Origin: Caldicellulosiruptor acetigenus | GTDB taxonomy: Bacteria; Bacillota; Thermoanaerobacteria; Caldicellulosiruptorales; Caldicellulosiruptoraceae | Direction of reading: 5' to 3' | Assembly (NCBI RefSeq): GCF_026914305.1 | Contig: NZ_CP113866.1 | Span: forward strand, 1,739,501 to 1,803,500 | Length of the DNA stretch: 64,000 nucleotides | Shown here: one piece after another, positions 8,756 through 18,969 of the stretch | Position numbering within the stretch: the first letter of the stretch is position 1 | How the letters are laid out: each line of letters begins with the position of its first letter | The notes under the pieces: model-generated | Database searches by the model: none | The model's input: only the letters and a program-made list of their open reading frames with translations | Told to the model about the DNA's origin: nothing | Made by a program: the position numbers and the translations under genes

Positions 8756-8824
8756 TAAGACCTCACATTCCTTTTTTCATTTGTTCTATATTAAATTATT
8801 ATTATGTTACCTTGAAGATTATGA

Positions 8825-8868
8825 GAAAAAAATAAGAGCTGCCAATTTTGATTACTTGCAGCTCTCAA
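8825..8868 (-). terminator. Terminator after ymdB
   Basis: An 8-bp stem (AGAGCTGC at 8835-8842 with its complement at 8858-8865) around a 15-nt loop is followed on the minus strand by a T-rich run. It lies between the ymdB stop and spoIIIAA and separates the two units. Confidence 0.75.
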
Positions 8869-8889
8869 AAAGGGTGTTCAAATCTTTAT

Positions 8890-9669
8890 TTACTCTTCCA
8901 GCGTAAAGTTTATCCTCTCAATAGAAACTGCTTTTCCGCTGTTGTTGTCCACTTCAAACACAATTCCATTGAACTGAGCTTTACCTTTGGCAACTTCAAA
9001 TCTGACAGGAAGAAGGGTTGTGAATTTTTGAATTACAATATCCTTGTCAACACCCAAAACAGAGTCATACGGTCCTGTCATACCAATGTCTGTTATATAA
9101 GCAGTACCGTTTGGAAGTATTTTTTCATCTGCTGTCTGAACATGTGTGTGAGTCCCATAAAGACAAGAAACACGGCCATCAACATAAAAGCCAAGTGCTA
9201 TCTTTTCTGATGTGGCTTCTGCATGAAAATCAACAATGACTATTGGACATTCTATTTTTCCTAAAATCTCATCTATCTTCCTAAAAGGGCAGTCCAAGTT
9301 TTCCATAAAAACTCTGCCACACAGGTTAATAACTGCAAATTTGAGATTATTTTTTTCAAACACATTATATCCTCTGCCAGGGGTTGTTCCCTCGGGATAG
9401 TTTGCAGGTCTTATTATCCTGGTCTCATTTTCTATGAAAGAAAAAATCTCTTTATTTGCCCACACATGGTTTCCCATTGTCATAACATCAATTCCTATAG
9501 AAAAAAGCTCATCAGCAACCTTTTTGGTAAGGCCATTGCCGCCTGCAGCATTCTCACAGTTGGCAATCACAACGTCTATCTTGTAGTTTTCCTTGAGTTT
9601 AGAGAGGGTGCTCTTTAGAATGTTTCTCCCCGGCCTTCCAACAACATCTCCTATAGCTAAAAATCTCAT
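8890..9669 (-). CDS. ymdB: YmdB-like metallophosphoesterase
   Basis: Member of the YmdB family (TIGR00282), dinuclear metal phosphodiesterases active on 2',3'-cyclic nucleotides. The 259-aa product has the metal-binding motifs GDVVGRPG, NCENAAGGNG, MGNHVW, DFHAEATSEK and THTHVQTAD in order. It follows rny after a terminator; the rny-ymdB pairing is common in Firmicutes. In Bacillus YmdB affects biofilm and motility choice; that role is not assumed here. Confidence 0.92.
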   Translation of the reverse strand: MRFLAIGDVVGRPGRNILKSTLSKLKENYKIDVVIANCENAAGGNGLTKKVADELFSIGIDVMTMGNHVWANKEIFSFIENETRIIRPANYPEGTTPGRGYNVFEKNNLKFAVINLCGRVFMENLDCPFRKIDEILGKIECPIVIVDFHAEATSEKIALGFYVDGRVSCLYGTHTHVQTADEKILPNGTAYITDIGMTGPYDSVLGVDKDIVIQKFTTLLPVRFEVAKGKAQFNGIVFEVDNNSGKAVSIERINFTLEE

Positions 9670-9705
9670 TCCATACCTCCAGATATTTTCCAGAATAAAT
9701 TTATA

Positions 9706-9757
9706 AAAAGCGTGTCTTGTCCACAGCCTCTAAAGCTATGAACAAAACACGCTTTTT
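9706..9757 (-). terminator. Terminator after rny
   Basis: GCGTGTTTTGT pairs with ACAAGACACGC (one wobble) and is followed on the minus strand by a T run. It sits directly behind the rny stop codon. Confidence 0.8.
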
Positions 9758-9760
9758 TTC

Positions 9761-11326
9761 TCATTTTGCATATTCAACTGCTCGAACTTCTCTGATTACG
9801 TTTACCTTTATCTGACCTGGGTAATCAAGCTCACTTTCAATTCTCTTTACTATCTCTCTTGCCATTATAACAATATCATCGTCACTCACATGGTCAGGCT
9901 TTACCATTATTCTTATCTCTCTTCCTGCCTGGATTGCATAAGCTTTTTCAACACCATCAAAAGAATTTGCAATCTCTTCAAGCTTCTGAAGTCTTCTGAT
10001 ATAAGACTCAAGAGATTCTCTTCGAGCTCCTGGTCGTGCCGCTGAAACAGAGTCAGCAGCCTGAATTAGCACATTGTAAATTGACCTTGTTTCCATCTCA
10101 CCGTGATGCCCGCCAATCGCCTCAAGGACATCCGGGTTTGTCTCCTTGTATTTTTTAGCAAGCTCGTAACCAATTAGGGCATGTGATCCTTCCATTTCAT
10201 GGTCAACTGCTTTGCCAATGTCATGCAAAAGCCCTGCACGCTTTGCAATACTCTGGTCAAGACCAAGCTCTGCTGCCATGATACCTGCTATGTTTGCTAC
10301 TTCAATAGAATGCGCAAGAACATTTTGACCATAGCTTGTTCTGTACTTGAGCTTTCCTATGAGCTTAATAAGTTCTGGATGCAAGTTGTGAATTCCAAGC
10401 TCAAATACAACTCTTTCTCCTTCTTCTCGAATCTTATTTTCAACCTCTCGTTTTGCTTTTTCGTACATCTCTTCAATTCGCGCAGGATGTATTCGCCCAT
10501 CTAAAATGAGCTTTTCAAGCGTCAATTTTGCTATTTCACGTCTTATCGGGTCAAATCCCGACAGTATCACTGCTTCAGGTGTGTCGTCAATTATAAGGTC
10601 TATTCCTGTGACAGTTTCAAATGTCTTTATGTTTCTTCCTTCTCTACCTATGATTCTACCTTTCATCTCGTCATTTGGCAGTGTAACAACAGATACAGTG
10701 TTTTCTGCAACATAGTCTGATGAATAGCGCTGGATAGCAGTAGCAATAATTTCTCTGGCTTTTTTGTCAGCTTCTTCTTTTGCTTGTTGTTCAAGCTCTT
10801 TTATCATGAGGGCAACGTCGTGTTTAACATCCTGCTCAACACTCTTTAATATAATTTGTTTTGCTTCTTCCTGAGTGAGCCCGGAAATTCTCTGCAGCTC
10901 TTCCTGCTCTTTTTGTTTTAAAAGTTCAATCTCCTCTTGAAGTTTCTGAATATCTTTCAGCTTCTGATTGAGCTGCTCCTCTTTTTCTTCTACAGAAGCC
11001 ATCTTTTTGTCAAGCATTTCTTCTTTTTGGATAAGTCTTCTTTCGAACCTCTGGAGCTCTGCTCTTCTCTCTCTTACTTCTCTGTCAAATTCGCTCCTTG
11101 CTCTGTGTATCTCTTCTTTTGCAAGGAGTGTTGCCTCTTTTTTGTATGCCTCGGCCTGTTTTTTGGCCTCCTCAACAATTCTTTGGGCTTCTTGTTCAGC
11201 ACTTTTTATGGTCTTTTCTGCAATCTTCTTTCTATATAAATAGCCCAAGAAAAAGGCAACCATTGATGCTATCAAAACAATTGCTCCAATAATTACAAGC
11301 TTCAATGTCTCACTAATCTTTTGCAC
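9761..11326 (-). CDS. rny: Ribonuclease Y
   Basis: Membrane-anchored endoribonuclease that starts mRNA decay. Domains: N-terminal membrane helix (about 8-29), long charged coiled coil (about 35-200), KH domain with [15 protein letters not shown], and HD domain with LLHDIGKA. The length (about 520 aa) is normal. The exact start is unclear: the first GTG (11324-11326) directly abuts GGAG, the only well-spaced in-frame codon is an ATT (11315-11317), and a TTG lies at 11303-11305. It has its own promoter at 11379-11407. Confidence 0.95.
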   Translation of the reverse strand: MQKISETLKLVIIGAIVLIASMVAFFLGYLYRKKIAEKTIKSAEQEAQRIVEEAKKQAEAYKKEATLLAKEEIHRARSEFDREVRERRAELQRFERRLIQKEEMLDKKMASVEEKEEQLNQKLKDIQKLQEEIELLKQKEQEELQRISGLTQEEAKQIILKSVEQDVKHDVALMIKELEQQAKEEADKKAREIIATAIQRYSSDYVAENTVSVVTLPNDEMKGRIIGREGRNIKTFETVTGIDLIIDDTPEAVILSGFDPIRREIAKLTLEKLILDGRIHPARIEEMYEKAKREVENKIREEGERVVFELGIHNLHPELIKLIGKLKYRTSYGQNVLAHSIEVANIAGIMAAELGLDQSIAKRAGLLHDIGKAVDHEMEGSHALIGYELAKKYKETNPDVLEAIGGHHGEMETRSIYNVLIQAADSVSAARPGARRESLESYIRRLQKLEEIANSFDGVEKAYAIQAGREIRIMVKPDHVSDDDIVIMAREIVKRIESELDYPGQIKVNVIREVRAVEYAK

Positions 11327-11378
11327 CTCCTTTGTGTTGAATAGTCAATGATAAATTATAAAAAACTGCTTCAATTAA

Positions 11379-11407
11379 ATTTTATTACTTTTTGCACACA
11401 GTGTCAA
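11379..11407 (-). promoter_or_regulatory. SigA-type promoter for rny
   Basis: TTGACA (11402-11407) and TAAAAT (11379-11384) are spaced by exactly 17 bases on the minus strand. This places the transcript start about 45 bases before rny and just downstream of the recX stop. Confidence 0.8.
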
Positions 11408-11420
11408 CAATGGCGACTTC

Positions 11421-12023
11421 TCAATAATCTAAGAATTCTCTAATTTTTTCAACCACTGTATTATAGTCATATCCTCTTGACACAAACCACTTAATAATTT
11501 TTAAAATCTCTTTGCTATCTTTTTTATTTACTCTTCTCAACTTCTTTTGCAAAAGCTTTACAAGAATTTCTTTATCATTTTCATGCTTTAAATTCAGCTT
11601 TGAAATTGTAGACGATTTGAACCCATTTTTCCGCAAAAGCTGTAATATCTCAAAGCTTGACTTTTTCTTTTGATACTTATTTACAAGCTTTTTTGCAGCT
11701 TCCATCTCATCAATGTATCCGCTATTAACAAAATAAGCTACCGCTTTCAAAGCAGTAGCCGAATCATACCCGCGGGAAAGCAAATATTTATAATACCCAT
11801 ATTCAGATTTGAGCGGATACCTTTGAATGTAACTTACCAGCATCTTTTTTGCATTTTTAAGACCACTTTCAAATAAAACCTCTTCCAATTCTTTTTGGTC
11901 TATTTCATCTTTTGCATACAACCCTTTTTCAAGATAGACCTCTCTGTCAATCTCAACTTCTTTGCCATCGTCAAAAACAAGCAAAGCTCTGCTTCCAACT
12001 ATCTTTTTATCCAATATCCTCAT
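11421..12023 (-). CDS. recX: Regulatory protein RecX
   Basis: RecX binds RecA filaments and modulates strand exchange. The 200-aa product has the triple-helix repeat pattern ([54 protein letters not shown]). The ATG at 12021-12023, which overlaps the recA 3' end, is preferred because a GGTGA motif precedes it; an upstream GTG is possible. The overlap indicates coupled expression. Confidence 0.88.
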   Translation of the reverse strand: MRILDKKIVGSRALLVFDDGKEVEIDREVYLEKGLYAKDEIDQKELEEVLFESGLKNAKKMLVSYIQRYPLKSEYGYYKYLLSRGYDSATALKAVAYFVNSGYIDEMEAAKKLVNKYQKKKSSFEILQLLRKNGFKSSTISKLNLKHENDKEILVKLLQKKLRRVNKKDSKEILKIIKWFVSRGYDYNTVVEKIREFLDY

Positions 12024-13077
12024 TAATTTCACCACTCAACAGCAAATCCTCATCAGAAATCTCTGCTGTTGTCTTTATCTTCTCAAATGCAAGGTTTGCA
12101 TTCTGCCTTATCTTTTCAATTATCTCCTGCATTATATCAGGATTTTCTTTCAAAAACTGTTTTGCGTTTTCTCTGCCCTGCCCAATCTTCTGACCGTTGT
12201 AAGTATACCACGCCCCACTCTTTTGAATAACATCGATGTTAACTGCAACATCTAAAACATTTCCTTCTTTTGAGATTCCTTCTCCATAAATCAAATCGAA
12301 CTCAGCCTCTTTAAACGGTGGCGCAACCTTATTCTTTACAACCTTGACCTTTACCTTGCTGCCTATCGGTTGGCCTTGAGACTTGATAATCTCACCTTTT
12401 CTAACTTCTAACCTGACAGATGCATAGAACTTGAGTGCTCTACCACCCGGTGTTGTCTCTGGATTGCCAAACATCACACCAACCTTTTCACGAAGCTGGT
12501 TTATGAATATGACTGTGGTCTTTGTCTTGCTTGTAATACCCGCAAGCTTTCTGAGCGCCTGTGACATGAGCCTTGCCTGAAGTCCAACATGCGCTTCTCC
12601 CATCTCACCATCAATCTCTGCCTGAGGCACAAGCGCCGCAACAGAGTCAATTACAATTACATCTATAGCATTGCTTCTAACAAGCGCCTCCACAATCTCC
12701 AAAGCCTGCTCGCCACTGTCCGGCTGGGAAACAATAAGATTGTTTATGTCAACACCAAGCTTTTTAGCATAAAATGGGTCAAGCGCATGCTCAGCGTCAA
12801 TAAATGCTGCCTCACCACCCATTTTCTGTGCTTCTGCAATTATGTGAAGCGCAATGGTGGTCTTACCAGATGACTCTGCACCATATATCTCTACAATTCT
12901 TCCTCGCGGAACTCCACCAACACCAAGCGCAATGTCCAGTGAAAGTGCGCCTGTGGGTATTACATCAATATTTTCCTTTGCCATCTCGCCAAGCTTCATT
13001 ATAGCGCCTTTCCCGTAAGCCTTCTCAATCTCCATAATAACCTTGTCTAAGGCTTTTTTCTTATCTAAGTTTTCCAT
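12007..13077 (-). CDS. recA: Recombinase RecA
   Basis: DNA-dependent ATPase for strand exchange and SOS induction. The 356-aa product contains the Walker A motif GAESSGKTT, the [10 protein letters not shown] segment, loop L2 ([21 protein letters not shown]) and an acidic C-terminus. The ATG at 13075-13077 is preceded by GGGGG; a longer in-frame reading crosses the promoter and is rejected. Upstream are a SigA promoter and a LexA-type box, so SOS control is expected. Confidence 0.98.
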   Translation of the reverse strand: MENLDKKKALDKVIMEIEKAYGKGAIMKLGEMAKENIDVIPTGALSLDIALGVGGVPRGRIVEIYGAESSGKTTIALHIIAEAQKMGGEAAFIDAEHALDPFYAKKLGVDINNLIVSQPDSGEQALEIVEALVRSNAIDVIVIDSVAALVPQAEIDGEMGEAHVGLQARLMSQALRKLAGITSKTKTTVIFINQLREKVGVMFGNPETTPGGRALKFYASVRLEVRKGEIIKSQGQPIGSKVKVKVVKNKVAPPFKEAEFDLIYGEGISKEGNVLDVAVNIDVIQKSGAWYTYNGQKIGQGRENAKQFLKENPDIMQEIIEKIRQNANLAFEKIKTTAEISDEDLLLSGEINEDIG

Positions 13078-13095
13078 TTTTAACCCCCATCTTTT

Positions 13096-13109
13096 CGAAC
13101 ATATGTTTA
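13096..13109 (-). promoter_or_regulatory. LexA (SOS) box upstream of recA
   Basis: CGAACATATGTTT matches the Firmicutes CGAAC-N4-GTTYG operator in all but the last base. It lies between the -10 box and the recA ribosome binding site, where bound LexA would block transcription. No lexA gene is in this window. Confidence 0.8.
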
Positions 13110-13114
13110 GAATT

Positions 13115-13143
13115 ATTATATACTTTTGCTTCTGACTTTTCAA
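13115..13143 (-). promoter_or_regulatory. SigA-type promoter for recA
   Basis: TTGAAA (13138-13143) and TATAAT (13115-13120) are spaced by 17 bases on the minus strand. The -35 box overlaps the cinA stop codon. Confidence 0.8.
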
Positions 13144-14375
13144 TAATCAATTATCTTTTTTCTCAAAATGTTGAGGGCAGCCTTTGAAGTCATCTCTTTT
13201 ATCCTTAATCTGTCACCCGAAAACCTGAATTCAAAACTCTCGCTATAGTCTTTTGTTGCAATGCCAATATATACAAGTCCAACAGGTTTTGTTTCACTTC
13301 CACCGCCTGGCCCTGCAATTCCTGTCACAGACAGAGCAATGTCGGCAAGCGAATTTGAAAGTGCTCCCTGTGCCATATACCTTGCTGTCTGAGAACTTAC
13401 TGCCCCGTGTTCTTTCAAAACTTGTTCTGGAACACCAAGCAGTTTCATCTTAGCCTCATTCGAATACACTATAAATCCTCTGTCAAATACTTCAGATGCA
13501 CCTGGAACGTTGGTAAGCTTGTTGCAGATAAGCCCTCCCGTGCACGACTCGGCAACGCTAACCTTTAACTTCTTTTCTGCAAGCAAGCCTATCACAACTT
13601 CTTCCAGCAGCTGTCTGTCAACACCATAAATATACTCTCCTAAACGCTCTCTTATTCTATTTTCCATCGATTGAAGAAGTGATTTTGCACACTCTTCGCT
13701 TTCTTTTTTTGTTGTAATTCTCAGCTCAACTTCAAACGGCTTTGCATAAAGAGCCATCGTTGGGTCTGTCTGAGAGAGAATTAAATCCTTCAGAGCCTCT
13801 TCAATAGAAGACTCACCTATTCCAACAAACTTTAAAACTCTTGAGTAAATCTTTTGTTTTGAAAACTTCTCTAAATAAGGCAAGACTCCTTCTTCAAACA
13901 TCGGCTGCATCTCAAAAGGAGGTCCAGGAAGCAAAATTGCGATCTTGCCGTCTTTTTCAATGATGAGTCCAGGTGCTGTACCATTTTTGTTGTGAAGAAC
14001 TTTTGCACCTTCGGGAACATATGCCTGTTTTTTGTTAATCTCAGGCATCTTTACTTGCCTGCGTTCAAAAAACTTTTCAATTCTTCTTAATACATCTTCA
14101 TCCAGCACAAGCGCCAAGCCAAAATAATCTGCTACTGCTTCTTTTGTAATGTCATCAGATGTTGGACCAAGCCCTCCTGTAAAAATCAATATGTCAGACC
14201 TTTTTGTGGCTATATCAATTGCCATTTTGAGCCTTTCCATGTTATCCCCAACAGTTGTCTGAAAATAAAGGTCAATACCAAGCTCGGCCAATTTTTGAGC
14301 AAGATATTGACTATTTGTGTTCAAAATCTGACCAAGCAACAGTTCTGTGCCCACACAGATTATTTCAGCCACCAT
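13140..14375 (-). CDS. cinA: CinA-like protein (nicotinamide-nucleotide amidase / competence-damage protein)
   Basis: Two-domain protein of 411 aa: an N-terminal molybdopterin-binding/pyrophosphatase-type domain ([36 protein letters not shown]) and a C-terminal PncC-like amidase domain ([32 protein letters not shown]). It deamidates nicotinamide mononucleotide in pyridine nucleotide recycling and is often next to recA, as here. The ATG at 14373-14375 has GTGAGG upstream; a longer reading is not needed. Confidence 0.93.
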   Translation of the reverse strand: MVAEIICVGTELLLGQILNTNSQYLAQKLAELGIDLYFQTTVGDNMERLKMAIDIATKRSDILIFTGGLGPTSDDITKEAVADYFGLALVLDEDVLRRIEKFFERRQVKMPEINKKQAYVPEGAKVLHNKNGTAPGLIIEKDGKIAILLPGPPFEMQPMFEEGVLPYLEKFSKQKIYSRVLKFVGIGESSIEEALKDLILSQTDPTMALYAKPFEVELRITTKKESEECAKSLLQSMENRIRERLGEYIYGVDRQLLEEVVIGLLAEKKLKVSVAESCTGGLICNKLTNVPGASEVFDRGFIVYSNEAKMKLLGVPEQVLKEHGAVSSQTARYMAQGALSNSLADIALSVTGIAGPGGGSETKPVGLVYIGIATKDYSESFEFRFSGDRLRIKEMTSKAALNILRKKIIDY

Positions 14376-14386
14376 AAATTTTCGCC

Positions 14387-14935
14387 TCACTTTTTTGTAA
14401 AGTCTATCACTTTCCAGTTTGCTTTTATATAATCAAAACCTGAATAAATTGTAAGTATGACTGCCACGTACAACATTATCTTATCAAGAGGAAACCCCAG
14501 AAGAACAAAAGGATAGTTGTCAAGCAAAAGAAGCACAACTGCCACAATCTGGCTTATTGTTTTCAGTTTCCCCCACACATTTGCAGAAATAACCACACCT
14601 TCTGCAGCTGCAACCATCCTAAGGCCAGTTACTACAAATTCTCTTCCTATTATAATCATGGCAACCCAAGAGGAAATTTTTTGTAGCTCCACCAAACTTA
14701 CAAGTGCTGCGGTTATCAACAACTTGTCTGCAAGAGGATCCAAAAATTTACCAAAATTTGTTACAATTTTTCTTGACCTTGCAATATAACCATCTAAACT
14801 GTCAGTAATTGCAGCAACTATAAATATGGCCGCTGCTATAACCTTTGAATATGGAATATTACTGTAGAGTAAGAAAAACATAAATGCAGGTATCAACAAT
14901 ATTCTCACACTTGTTAAAATATTGGCAACATTCAT
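14387..14935 (-). CDS. pgsA: CDP-diacylglycerol--glycerol-3-phosphate 3-phosphatidyltransferase
   Basis: Membrane enzyme making phosphatidylglycerol phosphate. The 182-aa product has the CDP-alcohol phosphotransferase signature (DSLDGYIAR then GKFLDPLADKLL, eight residues between) and about five membrane helices. The ATG at 14933-14935 overlaps the rimO stop; a TTG one codon earlier is also possible with AGGAGAG upstream. Confidence 0.94.
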   Translation of the reverse strand: MNVANILTSVRILLIPAFMFFLLYSNIPYSKVIAAAIFIVAAITDSLDGYIARSRKIVTNFGKFLDPLADKLLITAALVSLVELQKISSWVAMIIIGREFVVTGLRMVAAAEGVVISANVWGKLKTISQIVAVVLLLLDNYPFVLLGFPLDKIMLYVAVILTIYSGFDYIKANWKVIDFTKK

Positions 14936-16257
14936 CAAATTATCTCTCCTACCAAATCATACTCAAACGCATCGAGTATCTTTACCTTGACAAACTGACC
15001 AGCTGTCAGTTTATTTTGTGAAAACACCAGAACTTTTCCGTCAACCTCTGGTGCTTCAAACTGGCTCCTTCCAATATAAAAGTTGTTTTTATCTTTTGCC
15101 TCTATAACAACTTCGTATTCTCTGCCTACTCGCTTTTTGTTTTGCTTTTTAGAAATTTTTCTTTGAATATTCAAAACCTTTTCATATCTTCTTTGTTTCA
15201 CCTCATCGTCAACCTGAGGAAGCTGCGAAGCAGGTGTACCTTCCTCCTGAGAATACATAAAAGCGCCAAGCCTGTCAAACTCAGCCCACTTTAAAAAGCT
15301 GCAAAGCTCTTCAAACTCCTCGTCAGTTTCTGTAGGAAATCCAACCAAAACTGTTGTCCTTATCACAACCTCATCAAAACTTCTTCTTATCTTCTCTATT
15401 AGCCTCTTTATACCTTCTTTTGTTGTTTTTCTGTTCATGAGCTTTAATATTCTATTATTTATATGCTGAATTGGAATGTCAAAATAGTTTACTATCTTAG
15501 AAGAAGATTTTACCACCTCGATAAGATTTTCATCCACATCCTCAGGGTAAGAGTACAAAAATCTTATCCACTTGATTTTTTCAATCTTTTCAAGCTCTTC
15601 AAGTAAAGAGGGTAACATCTTCTTGCCATACAAATCCAAACCATACTTTGTAGTATCCTGAGCTGTGAGGACAATTTCCTGGTATCCCTTTTCTGCTAAT
15701 TCTTTTGCTTCCTTTACTATATCTTCAATAGGTCTGCTTGTATACTTGCCTCTAATAAATGGTATGGAACAATAAGAACACCTGTTGTTGCACCCTTCTG
15801 CTATCTTTATGTAGGCATAGTATCTGGGAGTGGCAATCACCCTTGGCATTGAACTTGTATACACAAACGAAGTTGCATCATCAAACATTTTTATTTTCTG
15901 TTTACCTTCATATAAGCCTCTTATTACCTCAGGTAGTTTTAACATCTCTTTCACACCAAGTATTGCATCAACCTCTGGCATCTGTTCCAATATCTCACCT
16001 TTGTATCTTTGCGTCAAACACCCTGTCACTATCAAAAACTTGCATTTTTTGTTCTTATATTCAGCCATATCTAATATGGTATCTATTGATTCCTGTTTTG
16101 CATCGTTTATAAAACCACATGTGTTTACAACAATTACATCAGCATCCTCTGCATTTGAGGTGATTTCAAATCCTGCCTTGACACATGCACCCATCATTAT
16201 TTCACTGTCAACAAGGTTTTTATTACATCCCAGCGAGACAAACCCAACCTTAATCAA
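14935..16257 (-). CDS. rimO: Ribosomal protein S12 methylthiotransferase RimO
   Basis: Radical SAM enzyme that methylthiolates an aspartate of ribosomal protein S12. The 440-aa product has an N-terminal MTTase domain (SLGCNKNLVDSE, VNTCGF, VTGCLTQR), the radical SAM motif CNNRCSYC, and a C-terminal TRAM domain. A TTG start at 16255-16257 is used, with GGAG about 9 bases upstream. SLGCNKN and GFPTETDEEF favour RimO over MiaB. Confidence 0.95.
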   Translation of the reverse strand: MIKVGFVSLGCNKNLVDSEIMMGACVKAGFEITSNAEDADVIVVNTCGFINDAKQESIDTILDMAEYKNKKCKFLIVTGCLTQRYKGEILEQMPEVDAILGVKEMLKLPEVIRGLYEGKQKIKMFDDATSFVYTSSMPRVIATPRYYAYIKIAEGCNNRCSYCSIPFIRGKYTSRPIEDIVKEAKELAEKGYQEIVLTAQDTTKYGLDLYGKKMLPSLLEELEKIEKIKWIRFLYSYPEDVDENLIEVVKSSSKIVNYFDIPIQHINNRILKLMNRKTTKEGIKRLIEKIRRSFDEVVIRTTVLVGFPTETDEEFEELCSFLKWAEFDRLGAFMYSQEEGTPASQLPQVDDEVKQRRYEKVLNIQRKISKKQNKKRVGREYEVVIEAKDKNNFYIGRSQFEAPEVDGKVLVFSQNKLTAGQFVKVKILDAFEYDLVGEII

Positions 16258-16274
16258 TTCTTGGCACTCCTTCT

Positions 16275-17144
16275 TTACACCAGATTGTTTTGAAGCATGG
16301 TAGCAAAAAGTGTATTTTTCATAAGCATAGCAACTGTCATTGGTCCAACACCACCGGGAACAGGTGTAATAAACGATGCCACTTTTTCTACAGTTTCAAA
16401 TTCAACATCACCAACAAGTTTCTGGGTAGCGTCGTCCCTGTTTATTCCAACGTCAATTACAACTGCTCCATCTTTTACCATATCAGATGTGACAAACCTT
16501 GGCTTTCCAACTGCAGCAACAAGTATATCTGCTTGTCTACTGATGTCTTTCAAGCCCTTTGTATATGAGTGACAAATGGTAACTGTTGCGTTTTCTCTCA
16601 AAAGAAGCAAAGCCAAGGGTTTCCCAACAATATTGCTTCTTCCTATCACAACAGCATGTTTTCCTTTTATCTCTATATTTTCTCTTTTCAAAAGTTCAAT
16701 AATTCCAAAGGGTGTGCACGGTTTGATTGCTCTTTCAAACTCTATGCCAGTTGCAACCATCCCAACATTGAGCGGATGAAACCCGTCAACATCCTTGTGT
16801 GGAAGGATTTTTGTGCAAATCCTTTTCTCATCAAGTCCATTTGGTAGCGGAAGCTGAACCAATATACCGTTTATTTTCTCATCTCTGTTTAGTCTATCAA
16901 TTAAGCTCTCAAGTTCATCTTGGGTTGTGTTTTGGCTTAGCGCAAACTCCACAGAATTTATTCCAACCTCACTACATGCTTTTTTCTTGGAATTCACATA
17001 ACTTCTGGATGCCGGGTCATCTCCCACAATCACAACAGCCAAAGTTGGCTCTATTCCTCTTTGTTTTAACTTTTCAACCTCAATCTTTACTTCATTTTTT
17101 ATTTCCTGCGCTATTCTTTTTCCGTCTATTATCTTTGCTGACAC
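16275..17144 (-). CDS. folD: Methylenetetrahydrofolate dehydrogenase / cyclohydrolase
   Basis: Bifunctional one-carbon enzyme interconverting methylene-, methenyl- and formyl-tetrahydrofolate. The 289-aa product shows [16 protein letters not shown], the catalytic-loop VQLPLP, the nucleotide-binding [11 protein letters not shown], and [14 protein letters not shown] near the end. I take the GTG at 17142-17144 as start: GGAGGT lies 7 bases upstream, whereas the ATG overlapping that GGAGG would have no binding site. The gene then overlaps ygiQ by about 53 bases. Confidence 0.95.
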   Translation of the reverse strand: MSAKIIDGKRIAQEIKNEVKIEVEKLKQRGIEPTLAVVIVGDDPASRSYVNSKKKACSEVGINSVEFALSQNTTQDELESLIDRLNRDEKINGILVQLPLPNGLDEKRICTKILPHKDVDGFHPLNVGMVATGIEFERAIKPCTPFGIIELLKRENIEIKGKHAVVIGRSNIVGKPLALLLLRENATVTICHSYTKGLKDISRQADILVAAVGKPRFVTSDMVKDGAVVIDVGINRDDATQKLVGDVEFETVEKVASFITPVPGGVGPMTVAMLMKNTLFATMLQNNLV

Positions 17145-18960
17145 TTTTATTACCTCCATCTTTTGGTTTTGGTGGAATCAAATGGTCTTTGCCATATCCT
17201 ATTAAATCTTCTCTTTTTGCTATCTTCAAAGCCTCATACACCAAATCATAATTTTTGGGATTGTGAAAGTGCAAAAGAGCTCTTTGCATCATCTTTTCTT
17301 TTAACGTCTTTGGAACATAGACCTTTTCTAAGGTAAACGGGTCCAATTCAGTGTAATACATTGTAGTTGATACAGTCCCGGGTGTTGGATAAAAGTCCTG
17401 TACCTGCTCTGGCACAAACCCATTTCTTTTTAGAAACACTGCAAGCTCAATTGCATCTTCAAGCTTTGTCCCAGGATGTCCTGACATAAGATAAGGAATG
17501 ATATACTGTTTTTTATTCAGCCTTTTATTTGTCTCAAAATATTCTTTTACAAATTTCTCATACACCTCTTTCGGAGGCTTACCCATATATTTTAACACAT
17601 TATTAGAGATATGTTCAGGTGCTATTTTTAACTGGCCAGAAATATGGTGCATGCAGAGTTTTTCCAAAAACTTTCTGTAGTTTTTGTCAAGCAGAAGATA
17701 GTCATACCTTATTCCCGACCTTATAAATACCTTCTTTACACCTTTTATCTTTCTTATCTTCTCTAAAAGTTCAAAATACTCGCTGTGGTCAACCTCCAAA
17801 TTTTTGCAAGGCTGTGGAAAAAGACACTGCCTATTTTTGCAAGCACCTCTTTCAAGCTGAAGACTGCACGCAGGATTTCTGAAATTTGCAGTAGGTCCAC
17901 CAACATCGTGAATATATCCCTTAAAATCAGGAAATTTTGTTAGCTTTTTAACTTCTTCTAAGATTGACTTGTGGCTCCTTTTTTGAATAATCCTTCCCTG
18001 ATGAAAGTGAAGAGCACAGAAATTACAGCCTCCAAAGCACCCTCTGTGGGATACAATGCTGAACTTGACCTCTTCAAGGGCTTTTATCCCGCCTTCTTTT
18101 TCATAAATGGGATGATAGTTTCGCTCATACGGCAGAGAATAAACATAGTCCATCTCTTCCACTGTCAAAGGTTTTGCGGGCGGATTTTGAACTACATATA
18201 AATTTTTATGTGGCTGGACAATTATCTTTCCTGTGTACGGGTTCTGTTCCCTGTACTGAATAGCAAAAGCACGGGCGTACGCCACCTTGTCTTCTTTCAC
18301 TTTTTCATAGCTGTCAATGATAATATAGTCTTTTCCCTCAAGATGCTGAATATCTTTTGCAACATAACATGTCCCCTGCACATCTCTTATCTCTTTTATG
18401 TTCTCTCCTTTTTTGAGCCTTGGTAAAATCTCAAACAATGGCTTTTCGCCCATTCCGTATATCAAAAGGTCAGCACTGCTATCTATCAATATTGAAGCTC
18501 TCACCTTATCAGACCAGTAATCATAATGAGCAAATCTTCTCAAAGAAGCCTCAATCCCGCCAATTATGATAGGAATATCTCCATACTCTTTCCTTATCAA
18601 GTTACAATAAACAATCGTTGCTCTGTTTGGTCTTTTTCCCATTTTCATACCGGGTGAATAATAATCCTGAGTTCGTGGCTTTTTAAATGAAGTGTAATGT
18701 GCAACCATGGAGTCAAGGTTACCTGCCGATACCAAAAAAGCAATCCGTGGTCTTCCCAGCACTGTTATGCTTTTTGAATCTCTCCAGTCTGGTTGAGGAA
18801 TTATTCCAATTCTGAAACCATAATCTTCTATTATTCGTGATATTATTGCATGTCCAAAAGAAGGATGGTCCACATACGCATCTCCGCATACAAATACAAA
18901 GTCAAGCTCGTCCCACCCACGCTTTTTCATATCTTCCTTGCAAATAGGTAAAAAAGCCAT
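17092..18960 (-). CDS. YgiQ family radical SAM protein
   Basis: Large B12-independent-looking radical SAM protein (622 aa) of the YgiQ/UPF0313 family; the substrate is not established. It has an N-terminal extension ([20 protein letters not shown]), the cluster motif CFGGCNFC (about residue 305), and a second Cys cluster around [21 protein letters not shown]. The C-terminal tail is basic (KDNRRKKN). It starts 10 bases after the ftsK stop and overlaps folD. Confidence 0.9.
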   Translation of the reverse strand: MAFLPICKEDMKKRGWDELDFVFVCGDAYVDHPSFGHAIISRIIEDYGFRIGIIPQPDWRDSKSITVLGRPRIAFLVSAGNLDSMVAHYTSFKKPRTQDYYSPGMKMGKRPNRATIVYCNLIRKEYGDIPIIIGGIEASLRRFAHYDYWSDKVRASILIDSSADLLIYGMGEKPLFEILPRLKKGENIKEIRDVQGTCYVAKDIQHLEGKDYIIIDSYEKVKEDKVAYARAFAIQYREQNPYTGKIIVQPHKNLYVVQNPPAKPLTVEEMDYVYSLPYERNYHPIYEKEGGIKALEEVKFSIVSHRGCFGGCNFCALHFHQGRIIQKRSHKSILEEVKKLTKFPDFKGYIHDVGGPTANFRNPACSLQLERGACKNRQCLFPQPCKNLEVDHSEYFELLEKIRKIKGVKKVFIRSGIRYDYLLLDKNYRKFLEKLCMHHISGQLKIAPEHISNNVLKYMGKPPKEVYEKFVKEYFETNKRLNKKQYIIPYLMSGHPGTKLEDAIELAVFLKRNGFVPEQVQDFYPTPGTVSTTMYYTELDPFTLEKVYVPKTLKEKMMQRALLHFHNPKNYDLVYEALKIAKREDLIGYGKDHLIPPKPKDGGNKSVSKDNRRKKNSAGNKK

Positions 18961-18969
18961 TCTACTTTC

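Noticed and set aside
8756-8820. SigE promoter for spoIIIAA
   Set aside because: CATAAT-like strings are present but spacing to a -35 partner does not fit the consensus well enough to call.
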